Below, piece by piece: positions 49,309 to 61,365 of a stretch of DNA of 64,000 bases. Positions within the stretch are counted from its first letter, which is position 1; every line of letters begins with the position of its first letter. A model generated the notes under the pieces. That model was not told the DNA's origin. It saw nothing but the letters and a program-made list of their open reading frames with translations, and made no database searches. The translations under genes were made by a program, and so were the position numbers. Origin of the DNA: Colocasia esculenta. Its lineage: Eukaryota; Streptophyta; Magnoliopsida; Alismatales; Araceae. The stretch spans positions 143,545,245 through 143,609,244 of the forward strand of contig CM024760.1 in the NCBI GenBank assembly GCA_014218235.1, written 5' to 3'.

Positions 49309-51982
49309 GACCCCCAAGGCCTCCAAAGGCTCCAAAGAGCCGTTTCTGGCCGTTGGGGAACAGTCCCCAACGGCTAGAAAACGGCTAGTTCTGAACTAGC
49401 CGTTGGGCCGCGGATCGCCCCGGTCCGGGCCGATCCGCGGCGGACCGGCCCGGGCTCGGCGATCCCGCCGAGCCCAGCCGAGCCCGACCGATCCGAGCGC
49501 AGGGGACCGGACAGGTTACCCCGGCTCGGATCGGAGGGGCCAAAACCGAGCCAACTCGGGCGATCCGATCCCGAGTTGGCCGAGTTTTGATTCCCTGATC
49601 ACAATACATGCATATATGACCGTTTTAGGAAAGCCACCACCAATAGGTACAAAGGGTCAACTGAGGGGTCCCCTTACTCTCCTCTCCAACCTATGTCCCC
49701 TTTCCACCCTAAGAGAAACTCCAGACATCCCATAGGTGAGGCGAGTCAAACAGCTAGTTAGGGTCTCACGAGTCTCCATACTCTGAGATCCTTGTCCTAA
49801 CTACATGCGCGCAATAAGTAGACTCCACCACTGTTCTAGGTCTATTTTCCCTCGTTCACACTCAGGCTAGTAAGGTGGCTCCCAGCTAGACTACAATAGG
49901 ATAAAAAATGAGTCGTCCAAAGTCCAAATCCCTCACACCCAATGGTGTCATAGAGGGTCAAAGTACAAAGTCTAGTGGTGCACAACCTATAGGTCTAGAC
50001 TCCTGAACAAAGTCAAATGACCAACCAAAATCCCGTAAGGAAACATATACACCCAAATGCGGCACAAGCAAAAGACACATCGGCCTGTCGCCCCATCAAC
50101 CAAAAAGAGATAGGTCAAGGTATCGCCTCATCAAAAGCGACTCCCTACTCTGTCGCCGTATTAGCTAGAGTGCCAGAACTCAGTGTTCTACTCGGCATCT
50201 CAGCCAAACTACCTATCAAATGATAATTACCAATGTAAACCATGCATAACCCCTTAAACATGATTTCTAAGACATAAACCAACCTCTAAGGACTCTAATT
50301 ATCCACTAAACATTAGCTTAAGGGAATCTGTCAAGTCTTTACCACTAACTAACATGAAATGATCAACAGGGTTAAGTCCAAAGGCACATTTGGATCTCCT
50401 AAAATACACAACCTATAATCATCGAATTAAAACCAGAGGACCAATAATATGATATGGTTGAGATGTATAATTATCAGACTCACACACCCAGTGATCTGAA
50501 CACAACATATCATCCTCACCCTATCATAATACCACTAAGGGACACAATGCACTCCCTCCCATATCTCACGTGGGTCATGGGGAGCCAACACAAACCAGCA
50601 AACCATGTGTAATTCCCCTTGATTCTTCACTAAGCATGTAACACATACCTAGATCATATGAATTCCACCTATTAGAGGAGAATCACTTATGGAATTCCCA
50701 CATCTCTACTCTGCCCCACAAGCATACAGTGGGCTGTGAGACAGAGGGTATATGTTTGTATCTATACAATGAGATTCTCACAATCAAAATTGACCAAATT
50801 TAAACCACAATGCCTCTGACCAACCTAGAATTACATATCCAAAATCCTAGCCCAATCCGACAAGCCCATCATTCACAAAAATTCACAGAGCAGGACATTG
50901 TCATAGGGACACAGTGCAAAAATTCGGATCTACACAAAGCATTACAAAGACCCACAGTTTGTCCCATGGATGGCCCATAATTACAAATCTTGAAGATCAT
51001 CAACTCAAGAGCATGCTATCCAAATTTCAAGGCAATTGGGTCATAGAATCTCATGGATCATCCAACCCATCCCTGTGGGCTGAGAACCAAGTAACATCTC
51101 CAAAACGGAGCTTCAGTTTGCAAAATTATTAAAAAGGAACACAACAAAAATCAGGAGATGATGCCAACATAAAAAATGTTGGACTTTTAAGGAAGGAACA
51201 TAGAGATATAGCATGCAAAATGAAACCCTCCTAATTAAACATGATATGCCCACGAAATTGAGCTTCTGTCAACACAAGAAACTCTCATGCACAGGTTCAC
51301 TCCCTATACAAGACTCCTAATCCAGCCATTGGATCAGGCCTAAATTTAGATATGCTAAACCTAACATGCAGATCTATCTTCTAACTTTTTGGATCAAGAA
51401 GAGGATCAAGAAAGGAGCAGTAAGCAAAAATACATAGGGTCACACAGTTGGGTCTGAAGCTCATCCACCCTTGGGTCTTCATCTCCTTCAACTCCCCAAA
51501 TTGGAGCCTTCTAATACGAGGCCTTGCCTTGCTCCCAAAGTCTCTTCCAAGTTTTCTACGATCCAAGCCAAGTCTCCTTCAATAGATTTTACAAGAAGAT
51601 GGGATTAGGAAGCTCCCAAAAGGAAGAGAAGAACAAGAAGGGGAAGAGGAGGCAGATGACCTGCCCAAGATCACCAAGGAGAGCTCCCCCAAGCCAAGAG
51701 TAGGAAGAACAAGAGGGAGCCAGAGGGGAGGACGAGTCTAGGGAGTAAAGGGCTCTAGAGAGGGTGGCAAGAAGAGACATCTTGTATGGAAGGGATGGGG
51801 TGAAAGAAGAGGGGTTCTCCTTCGAAGGGGTCAAGGGGTAGCATGGGAAAAAGGACACAAAAGTTACACTCGGCATCCTAAAAGTGAAACCAAGGCCAAT
51901 GAGGGCCAAGGAAGGGTCAAAGGGAGGTTAGGCATGCGGTGGGATGGGCTTTCAAGGGCAAGCCACATGTCCCACATGCACA

Positions 51983-52535
51983 GTGAAGTACGGGGAGGGA
52001 TGCATTGGTTATCGCCTAATTTAAAAATCTTTTAAACAGAATAAATTAAACTCAATTAAGACAATCTATAAAATGATGTGTACAGCAGAATATGACAATA
52101 GAAATTGCGAAACCAACTATCCTAGCGTGTATAGAACGGAGGTAGAAGATATGGAACAAACCATAAGACACCTAAGATTTATAGTGGTTCAGCAAACACA
52201 CCCTTGTGTGTGCCTACGTCCACTACCTCACACCCCGTGAGGATTTCCACTAACTTATTTTCAGTTACAAGTGTAAACCCCTACACGCAGTTATTTCCGG
52301 GGACAACACAAACTTCACATCGTTTCCGGGGACGAGACAATCCAGTGTGTATGTGTGCATGCACTACACACCCACAACGTGCTCACAACCCGAGCACACA
52401 CACACACACACACGATGATGTTCAGTACGAAATTGACAAGTCCCAATAGGTATATGACAGTGGGAAAGAGTAAAACTGAAAGCATAAAGATTCCCCTATT
52501 TGAAATAAGGAGAGCCGATGTAGAAGCAAGATCGT
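51983..52535. other. Unassigned spacer between LARD LTR and gypsy element
   Basis: About 550 bp with a (CA)n run at 52396-52413 and no continued coding frame. Probably a fragment of another retroelement. Its right border is the gypsy LTR start; the five bases before it (ATCGT) would be the target duplication to look for downstream of the window. Confidence 0.4.
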
Positions 52536-52898
52536 TGTAAGACCCGACCCCCTTGGGCCATTGGCCCCGTCCTTAGGGTCGCGACAGGGGAGCCTGTCGC
52601 GACAGGGTTCCAGGGAATCAAAACTCGGCCAACTCGGGATCGGATCGCCCGAGTTGGCTCGGTTTTGGCCCCTCCGATCCGAGCCGGGGTAACCTGTCCG
52701 GTCCCCTGCGCTCGGATCGGTCGGGCTCGGCTGGGCTCGGCGGGATCGCCGAGCCCGGGCCGGTCCGCCGCGGATCGGCCCGGACCGGGGCGATCCGCGG
52801 CCCAACGGCTAGTTCAGAACTAGCCGTTTTCTAGCCGTTGGGGACTGTTCCCCAACGGCCAGAAACGGCTCTTTGGAGCCTTTGGAGGCCTTGGGGTC

Positions 52899-52906
52899 TA
52901 TATAAA
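52899..52906 (+). promoter_or_regulatory. Putative TATA box of hAT transposase, copy 2
   Basis: TATATAAA about 290 bp before the transposase ATG. Confidence 0.55.
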
Positions 52907-53193
52907 CCCCCCAAAGGCCCCCAATATGTTCTAAACTCAAGTTTTGAGTTCTCCTCCCCTCCTCTCAATATTTTGGGCATTCTCTCTCTCTCTCGGGCGC
53001 TATTTTGCACTATTTGGGAGGCGATCTCATCTTTCACACTCTTGGGATTCTTGTTCGACTATTCGGGCTCTCTCACACACACTCTTGGCCCGAACTCTTG
53101 GCTGCGATTCATCTCCCTCTCTCTCATCCGCAAAAAAAAATTATTTATTTTCTGTTTTATTATTATTTAACTTCTTTTTTTGTGTTGTAAGTG

Positions 53194-56100
53194 ATGGCCG
53201 CCGAAGGTGGTGCTGCTCCGGCTCCCCATTCTTCAAGCAACCCTCCTAGCACCGATCCCGCTTGGGCTCATGGTATCGTTGTGGACATGGCTCGAAGGAA
53301 GGTCCAATGTAAATATTGTGACCGGGTCTTATCGGGCGGCATATTTCGTTTGAAACAACATCTAGCGGGAATTAAAGGTGAGGTGGCACCATGCTCGAGA
53401 GTTTCTGCTGAAGTTCGAATGCAATTTTGCCAATATATGAAGGAGAAAGAGACATCCAAAGCAAACACTAGTAGAAGACGGCAACAAATCCGGGAAGATT
53501 TATCTGCCCCTCCTCGAAGGTCCGTAGATTTACCAAGAGGGAGACAATTCTTTGATCTTGATCAAGATGAAGAAGGTTAGTAATTAGTTAACTTACTTTT
53601 GAAACATTTATTTTAGTTTAAGGCTTTAAGCACCCTCCGACCCTCATTCTATTTCTATCTCATATTATAGAACAATTTCGTCGGGCATCGGAAGCAAGTC
53701 GAAGGTCTAATGCGGAAGAGGACTATCTCCGACGTACCGGTCGTCACGTAGGTCAAGGTAGTGGCCATGGGGGTAGCGGACAAGGGAGTTCAAGTGCTGG
53801 AATGAGTTCAAATATACCTGAGGTTCCAGTGGATATCCCTAGAGACGGAGATCCTAGAGTGGGACCAATAGACCCATTTCTCACCAGGCGAAGGGAGAAG
53901 CAACCATCCATTTCTGCAGCATTCAAGAATTTGAAAATATGCAAGGAGAAGATAGGGAGAGCGACGTCAAGATGGTTCTTCTTCAACAGCATACCGGCTA
54001 ATGCAGCAAAAGGACCATATTATGAGTCCATGATAGAGACTATTGGTGAAGTGGGCAAAGGGGTGGAAGGCCCTACTTCATATGAAATCTACAACAAATA
54101 CTTGGATATGGAGGTTGAAGATATGAAGGCATATGTTTCCACATTTGAACGAATATGGGATGAATATGGTTGCACGTTAATGTGCGATGGATGGACAGGT
54201 ATGTACAAGTGTTTGGCTAGTTAACTGTTATTCACTTATTCATTAATAAGACATAGGTTTTAATTTTTCATATGGAATTGTGCAGGCATTACACGAAGAA
54301 GTATGATAAACTTCTTAATCTACTGCAAAGCAGGGACTGTTTTTTGGAAGTCGGTAGACGCTTCTGGCAAGGTGAAGAATGCGGACTACCTATTTCAGTT
54401 GATGGATGAGATGGTGCAGGAGATTGGAGAGAAAAGAATTGTCCAAGTGGTAACCGACAATGCAGCGGCTTTCAAGTTGGCGGGCCAAAAACTAATGGAG
54501 AAAAGGGAACACTTGTATTGGGTTCCTTGCTCCGCGCACTGCATTGACTTAATGCTAGAAGACATTTGTGAAGATCCAATGGTGGAAAATGTGGTCAACA
54601 ATGCAAGGTTCGTAACCACTTTCATCTACAACCACAACAACATATTGGACATCATGAGGACGCATACACATGGACGGGAGTTGCTTCGGCCAGCACCTAC
54701 AAGGTTTGCATCCCAATATATTGCATTGGATAGCATAAATGGGCAACGTAGCAACCTTATTAGGATGGTAGCATCGGAAGAGTGGGAAAACTATATGTCC
54801 CGACATGCTCCTACACGGGTGAGGGAGAATGGAAAGAAGGTGACCGACATTATCCAATCAAAGCCATTTTGGAAGGGGGTCCAAAATGTGTTGAATGTAG
54901 TAGAACCGCTTGTTCGAGTGTTAAGGGCGGTAGATGGGGAGAGGAGATCCGAGATGGGTTACTTGTACGAGGCTATGGATCGAGCAAAGGAGCTTATCCA
55001 AATGAACAACAAAACAACGTATGCCAAGTGGTGGGAAATCGTAGATCGACGATGGGAGCACACATTGCATCATGATCTTCATGCTGCAGGTAAGCATAAC
55101 ACTTCAACTCTTGTGAATTGTGATTACATATTATTTACAACTCATGTTTTAACATTTATCTTCTACATGTAGGGCATTTCTTCAACCCCCAATACATGTA
55201 TAGGACTGATGGGAGGAGGGAGAACTATGACAATTCCTCCGAAGTGTTGATTGGGGCCAAAAATGTAATCAAACGGATGCTAGACAATGAGGATAGGGCA
55301 ATCATAGCATGCAAACAAATGCATGATTATAGACTTCAACTCTACCACTTTGGTACTAGCACGGCACAACGAGCTGCTCAGATTTTGAGTCCAGGTTAGA
55401 AGTTACTCATCATATTTATTTGCATGTACAATGAGTTGGTTCTATTTTCTAACACATTATACATGCTTCATTTACAGCGGATTGGTGGTTGGATCATGGA
55501 AGAACTTATGGATATGAAGACTTGGCCTATGTAGCTATTCGGGTTTTAAGCCAAACAACGTCTGCCACAGGGTGTGAGAGAAACTGGAGCACATTTGGCT
55601 TGATCCACACAAAACAAAGAAACCGGTTGAAGTCTGCACGTCTTGAGAAGTTGGTATTTTGCCACTACAACATGAGATTGAAGCTTAAAAACCTCCAATT
55701 AATCAAGCAAGTTCAAGATAGAGAGAGATATAGATCCTCGGGGCAACAACAAGCTGAAGCAACTCCATCGGAGACAATAGATATAGAAGAAGTTTTTGAG
55801 GAGGAACATCCACTACATGCATGGGTAAATGCAAGCACTTCGGTTCAACCAGAGTTCGACCCGCATGATCGTGCATGGGCTGAAGGTAAATGACATTTAC
55901 AATGTACATGCATCATTTATAAATTATTTATTTCTCATTTTAACATGTTTATGTCTCATTTAGGTGAGCTTGATGATGTGCCTTTGCTTCCGGAGTTCGA
56001 AACTCCCCCAGCCCCTAAACGCCAAAAGAAGACAGTGGGTGCAAGAGGAAGGAGCACGAAACATGGCATTAGCATTGCAGACTTGGACACGATCGAGGAA

Positions 56101-56478
56101 GATATAGATGATGAAACACCGGAGCCAAGCGATAATGTTCAATACCAAACTTCTAATGACTCGACATCGAAGACAAGTACTCCTAGTGAGGGATCCGATC
56201 ATGGAGGAGATGTCCTAGTTGTCAGCAGTGTACCGCCACCGGCACCGCCACCCGACCCTATTGTATTCACCGGAGAGGAAGACTTCACCCATGCTACTCA
56301 AGATCAACATCATGGGAGTAGGGAAGGGAGGGAAGCACAAACCTCAAGTCAAAAATATGCACGAAAGGGGAAGAAAGTGGCATCTCAATTGCAAGGGCAA
56401 GGGCAAGGGCAAGGCAAGGAGCATCCGAAGATTCGGGATACAATCCCAACTTCATTCCGCATAGACGGAATTGGTTAA
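53194..56478 (+). CDS. hAT transposase, copy 2, with frameshifted C-terminal tail
   Basis: Exons 53194-53575, 53671-54198, 54286-55089, 55173-55394, 55478-55885 and 55964-56478, all GT-AG and phase 1, about 952 residues. BED finger, DUF659, both catalytic Asp contexts (CTLMCDGWTG; VVTDNAA) and the hAT-C block (ERNWSTFGLIHTKQRNRL) are intact, and it keeps the Thr-Leu that copy 1 lacks. One G is missing in the CAAGGG repeat near 56420, so the frame shifts and stops at 56476. The rest of the copy-1 tail survives out of frame at 56478-56891. Whether the Ser/Tyr/Gln-rich tail is needed is unknown; all domains typical of the family lie before the break. Confidence 0.88.
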
Positions 56479-59329
56479 TGAAGAAGAAGAAGATGCAAGA
56501 GGAGTGGGAGCGTCAAGAAAAGCTACGGATGGAGTTTGAGACCATGGAGCAAGCGTCAGATACATCATCTTATGCTTCCACTGAAGGATATTACCAAGGG
56601 CAGGGAGGCTACTTGGGATATCCTCAATACCCGGATGCATCATATTACACCGGAGGTGGAGCATATGCACAATCCACTGAGTCCGATTCACATTCACATG
56701 ACTCATATGAGTCATATGGCTCATATCAAGTGCCTGAAATACCGGGCTACACACCTATCACTATCATATATGCGAACACGGATGCCTATAGTCAATATTT
56801 GACTCAATATGAGGCATATTACCAACATTATATGTCTTGGACAGATTATGTAAACCTTATGTCCACACAATATAATGTACGATTCCAATAAATACATTTT
56901 TTTCATGTATTTCAGTTCATAAATACAATGTTCATATATTTCCTATTTTTTCATATTTTTTCTAATTTTTTTTCAATTTTTTTAAGGGGGGCGATCCACC
57001 CCCCTTTTGCTTGGCCAGACCCGGTCGGGCTCGGCCCGGATCGGCCGAGCCGGGCTCGGGATCGCCGGGTCGGATCGGTTTTGGGCCGACCGATCCGATC
57101 CCGATCCCCGAGATTTTGAACCTTGGTGTGGAGACACATCTGGCCGTCGCGAATTGGTTGCGACGGGGGTGGGCGTCGTGTTCTTGTCGCAACGTCTGGT
57201 GGTGTCGCGACTGCTTTTTTGACAGACTTGATCGCTGTCCCGTCTATCAGAACGATCTTGTCGGGTGTCAGGTGCGTACAGCGTTGATGCGACCTGGTCA
57301 GCCGTCGCGTTCTTGTTTCCCGGTCTTCGAGGTTTGACCGCTTTTGGGGTCGCACCGTGGGTGGCCATCGTGACATGCTCGCGACGCCTACTGGCATCGC
57401 GACGTAGTGGTTGTTACGCCGGGCCGACCCGTCGCGTCTTGGGGCCCATCGGTTTAAAACCGAGGGCTGCGCCCCATTTCCCCCTCTCGCCCTTTCTCTC
57501 CTTCTTCTTCCTTCTCCCTCTCTCAAGCTCCCTTACGATTCTCCGACGGTTCTTGGTGCTCGTGGTGCTCGTGTTGAGGTGGTGTCGTCTCCACCGTGTA
57601 GGGGACATGTTTTTGGTGCTTGGAGCGAGGAGGAGGTGGCCATTCCGACGTGAAGGCCCCAATGGGTCGGCTCTACACTAGGAGGTAGGGACTCTCGACT
57701 CTTCTCACCCTAGCATGCTCCCGTCCCCTTTGAGATTGTGGTTTCTCATGGTTTGGGGTTGTGGGAGCGTGTGGATCATGCTTGTGTGAGTGAGGATTCC
57801 ATCTAGCGTAGATTCCTTGTAAATCCATATTTGGTGGGGGTTCGAGGGTGGTTTGTATAGTTTATAAGATTTCCTACATGTTTAGCATGCTTCCCCCCCC
57901 CCCCTCGGATATGTTTTGTATCGGATTTGGGGTGGTCTCCGGGAGGATCGTCCCGGAACCCCTCTCGGCTGAGAACGCGACCTGTATAGAGGTCGCGATG
58001 ATGTTGCGACCGACTAGGCCGCCGCGACATCATCGCGGTGCTCTTAGGCGTCGCGACATGGTCGCAACGGCCTTGGGCGTTGCGACAGTGTCGTAACGGC
58101 CCGATGCGTCGCGACTACAGTAGAGACAGGTAAGGTCTTGCAGAGTTCTGTTTTCTGTGGAGTCTTCGCCGTTTCTGCTTCTTACTGTACCCGTGGCACC
58201 AGTGCTAGTTCCCTAGTGCGGTCCTACACTAGTGTTCGCTCGGTGCTCGGCACTTGAGGGCTTCTTCTGTGAGAGAGGTTGTTACCGTTGCCTGGGACCC
58301 CCGTCCCCGCGCGCCTATTGAGGGAGTACTCCAGGCGGCGGGCGTGCTCGAGTCACGGACTCTGGAGCGGAGGGGAAAGCGGTGGTTAAGACAACGACGT
58401 TGAGTCGTTTGCAGAGCTCTCGTGGTTAGTCTGGAACGCCGAGGTTGTTTGGAGTCCTTCCCGGCGCAGGCCAGTCAGTCCTTCTCATTGCCTCGCTCTT
58501 TATGGCCCCGGAACCACCTAGAGAGGCCAGGCGTGGAACCGTAGTCCGGCTAGACTACGACGGTTACTGTTGTGTACTTCGTGTCCTACCTCACTTTGAC
58601 GAGAGGGGAGGTTTGGACCTGGGTCGAGGATAAGACGTCAGTGGACGCACCTGACCGGTTGACTAGTGGTAGTGTTTTCCGTAGCTAGTGTCTCTTGTCC
58701 AGGCGGGGTTCTCCCTGTCTGCATTGCTAGCCGTGTGGTGGTCACGACGAGCAGTCGTACGGAGTTTCCGACCGTGCTGTACTTCCGTACCGTTGCTAGT
58801 TAGGAGCTTTACTCCCGTACTTCCGTTCGTAGGTAGAAGATATAACTGTTGTCATTTAATTAAGTACATAGTTTTTGACTACCTGTTAGAGCCAGTAGGA
58901 GATTGGTAGTCCTTACTGAGTTTCTGTTGTGAAGCTCATCCCTTTCTTTTCCAGGTGAGACTTCTTAACAGCGGCAGGGCCCGCGCCGGGCGGAGGAGAC
59001 GGAGCGGTAGTCGTGGTCCCCGTACCTAGTAGTGGTTCCCCCTCTCGGTTGTACGTCACCCTCGGGGTATGCCCCTAAGGGACTTGTTCTTCCTCTGTTT
59101 TTACTTGTACTAGTTATGTGTTAGGACTGTACCTAGAACGATACGCAGCGGTCTCGCTTTTCTTTCTACTTCCGTGTGTGTGCTCTTAGTTAGCAGTTGA
59201 CGTTTATTTCCTTTATATTTTGTTAGACTTATATTATACCCCTTCCGAGTCTCCGGATCCGTGAGCGGCGACTGCAAAAATCGGGTCCTCGGCGTGGGCC
59301 AAGGGTCGGGTTCTCAGGGTCGTTACAGT

Positions 59330-59341
59330 TGGTATCAGAGC
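59330..59341 (+). other. Primer-binding site of Tekay/Del-like element
   Basis: TGGTATCAGAGC two bases after the LTR end, continuing GAGAG. Confidence 0.9.
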
Positions 59342-61365
59342 GAGAGTCTGACAGGACTTGTAGAGGATTTAAATTGCAACAGGAAGTTCTAACAGTAGTA
59401 CAAGTATACTGCTAGCCGCCCGAGTTGGTATTGTTAACCTTGTTGGTTGTGTGCCGTGCAGGATATGGCTCCGCGCAGGTGTAGGCAGGCTAGAGAGCTG
59501 ATAGAGCAGCAGGATGAGTCGGATATGCCAGCGCCGGGTCAGGTTCAGGAGGAGGTGTCAGCAGAGGAGTCTGTGGCACAGCCCCAGGGAGCAGCGGCAG
59601 CAGCAGCAGCAGGTGGGCAGCAATAGCAGGAGTACCAGCCTCAGCCATAGCAGTGTGTAGATTGGTTTCCCCTGGCTGAGCAGTTCTTCAGGACCCTGTA
59701 CCAGGGAGCGTGGCAGCCTGGGCAGGCAGCAGCGGGAGGTCAGCCTCTAGTACCTCCCCCATCGATACCGGAGCAGCAGGCAGATCCGGAGGTGGAGCAG
59801 CTAGCAGTTCAACAGGCGTCGGGTACCGGGAGCACCTAGGCCGGTCGGAGGAGGACGGCTGTCACTAAGGACAGGACCGCCCTGTTGGAGAGGTTCTTGT
59901 GTCTCCGACCACCGATGTTCTTCGGTGAGTATGATCCAGACAAGGCAGAGAGTTGGACGCACGAGTTGGAGCGCACGTTCGAGACTATAAAGTGCGCCGA
60001 GGAGGACCAGGTCAGATTGACAGTGTATCAGCTTAAGGGGCCAGCCCATGATTGGTGGAGAGTTCAGCGGTAGACCCACTTCCCAGGGCATCGTTTGGAT
60101 CAGATCACTTGACAGAGGTTTTTGGGGGTCTTTCACGGCGAGTACTTCCCCGATTATGCTCGACGTGAGAGACGAAATCAGTTCCATGAGTTGGTGCAGG
60201 GCGATCTTGCTAGTTATAGGTGCCCTGCAAGCCAATTCACTTGAGTGATGGCACTTGTAATTATGTACAATATCTTTTGGTAATATTATAATGGTATTTT
60301 CTCACTGTATATTCCATGCGTATGTATACTGTGATGTCTATGGGTCTGTGCAATGGGAATTAGATCATGATAATGAGGCCGATCCTCTTTAAACACAGAT
60401 CCTAAATATTCCTAGTCATAGGTTACTCAAGAAGGACATTGAGATGACCGGAAAGACCGGTGTGCCATATACCTATCCATATGATGGAAGCAGCTGGTCT
60501 CATAGCTGCTTGTGTGGAGACACTAAGGATATGGTGCAGGTGCTTATTGGAGAATGAGTTCACTGAATGATCCATTTTCGGAATGCTATATGGTTAATGA
60601 TACCTGATTGTCAGATAGAGATTCCGTAGTCTCAGTTGTGTAACTGGTCCTTAGACTTGAGACACCAAAGATGTCTTGTTTGAGTACTCCATTCTTTGAT
60701 ACTGGATTTATAGGTCTGGATGTTCCAGGTCTAGTATAGCCAGTCATTGGGAATGGTAGCCAACCTTACAAAGGCAATTATGTGTCAATAAAGGATCATC
60801 CACTCTCGGTATCGTGAGAGGAATATCCCATATTGTCTTACTCAGGCAAATCCCTGGCCAGGGTCAATTGGATTTAGTGAGAAGGAGTTCTCCGGGAGAA
60901 TCGATAAGAGTTTGACTTTAACAGATTCCATATAAACCTGACAACACCATGCCTAATATATGGTCTCTGGGATAATAGATGGATGAAGGACTACAGGTAC
61001 ACGGTAACTGTGGGCAGACAGGTCCAATGGATTTGATCACTCGTATCGTCTGGGAATTATGGCATAGTGGCCTAGTATGTTCATAATCGATGAGTTGAGT
61101 GAATTATTATGGAGATAATAATTCACTAAGTCAGAAGGAGTTCTAATGAGTACAACTCACGGCCAGCTCGATATTGGGCCTAGAGGGTCACACACAAAAG
61201 GTGGATAACGCGATGAATAGAGGATTGGATAAAAGTTATCCAATAAGTCTTATTTAACCCATTATGGACCTATTGGGTAAGACCCAATAAGCCTTGATAA
61301 GGATCCATTAAGGGAGCATACCAGGATCATGCCACCTCACCCCTTCTGGAAGGAGGACACCTCAT

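Larger units (their letters stand above)
45104..49597 (-). mobile_element. Full-length hAT transposon, copy 1
   Basis: 4494 bp, target duplication ATCACAAT at 45096-45103 and 49598-49605. End repeats are CAAGGTTCAAAATCTCGG (45104) and, inward from 49597, CAGGGAATCAAAACTCGG. Subterminal zones of 130-200 bp are saturated with CGGATCGG/CGATCCG-type words. It contains a complete intron-bearing transposase gene on the minus strand. Nearly identical to copy 2 at 52611-57125. Confidence 0.95.
44001..51982 (-). repeat. 5' LTR (minus strand) of LARD, interrupted by full-length hAT and truncated at its outer end
   Basis: 44001-45103 plus 49598-51982 align with the 36945 LTR. Homology stops at 51982 (CCCACATGCACA), whereas the other LTR continues for another about 210 bp after CCCACATGCTCA (41341-41549). 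The outer end is therefore lost, and a target duplication cannot be tested. Confidence 0.75.
52611..57125 (+). mobile_element. Full-length hAT transposon, copy 2
   Basis: 4515 bp, same ends as copy 1 (CAGGGAATCAAAACTCGG at left, complement of CAAGGTTCAAAATCTCGG at right), opposite orientation. The 8 bp on the two sides (CAGGGTTC and GTGTGGAG) do not match, so there is no visible target duplication even though the host LTR seems to continue on both sides. Confidence 0.93.
52536..59327 (+). repeat. 5' LTR of Tekay/Del-like gypsy element, interrupted by hAT copy 2
   Basis: Starts TGTAAGACCCGACC and ends GGTCGTTACA directly before a primer-binding site. Net length is about 2.28 kb once the hAT (52611-57125) is removed. 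Dense TGTCGCGACA/GTCGCGAC elements at 52580-52606 and 57140-58115. A TTACTGAGTTTCTGTTGTGAAGCTCATC motif lies near 58914. Confidence 0.85.
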
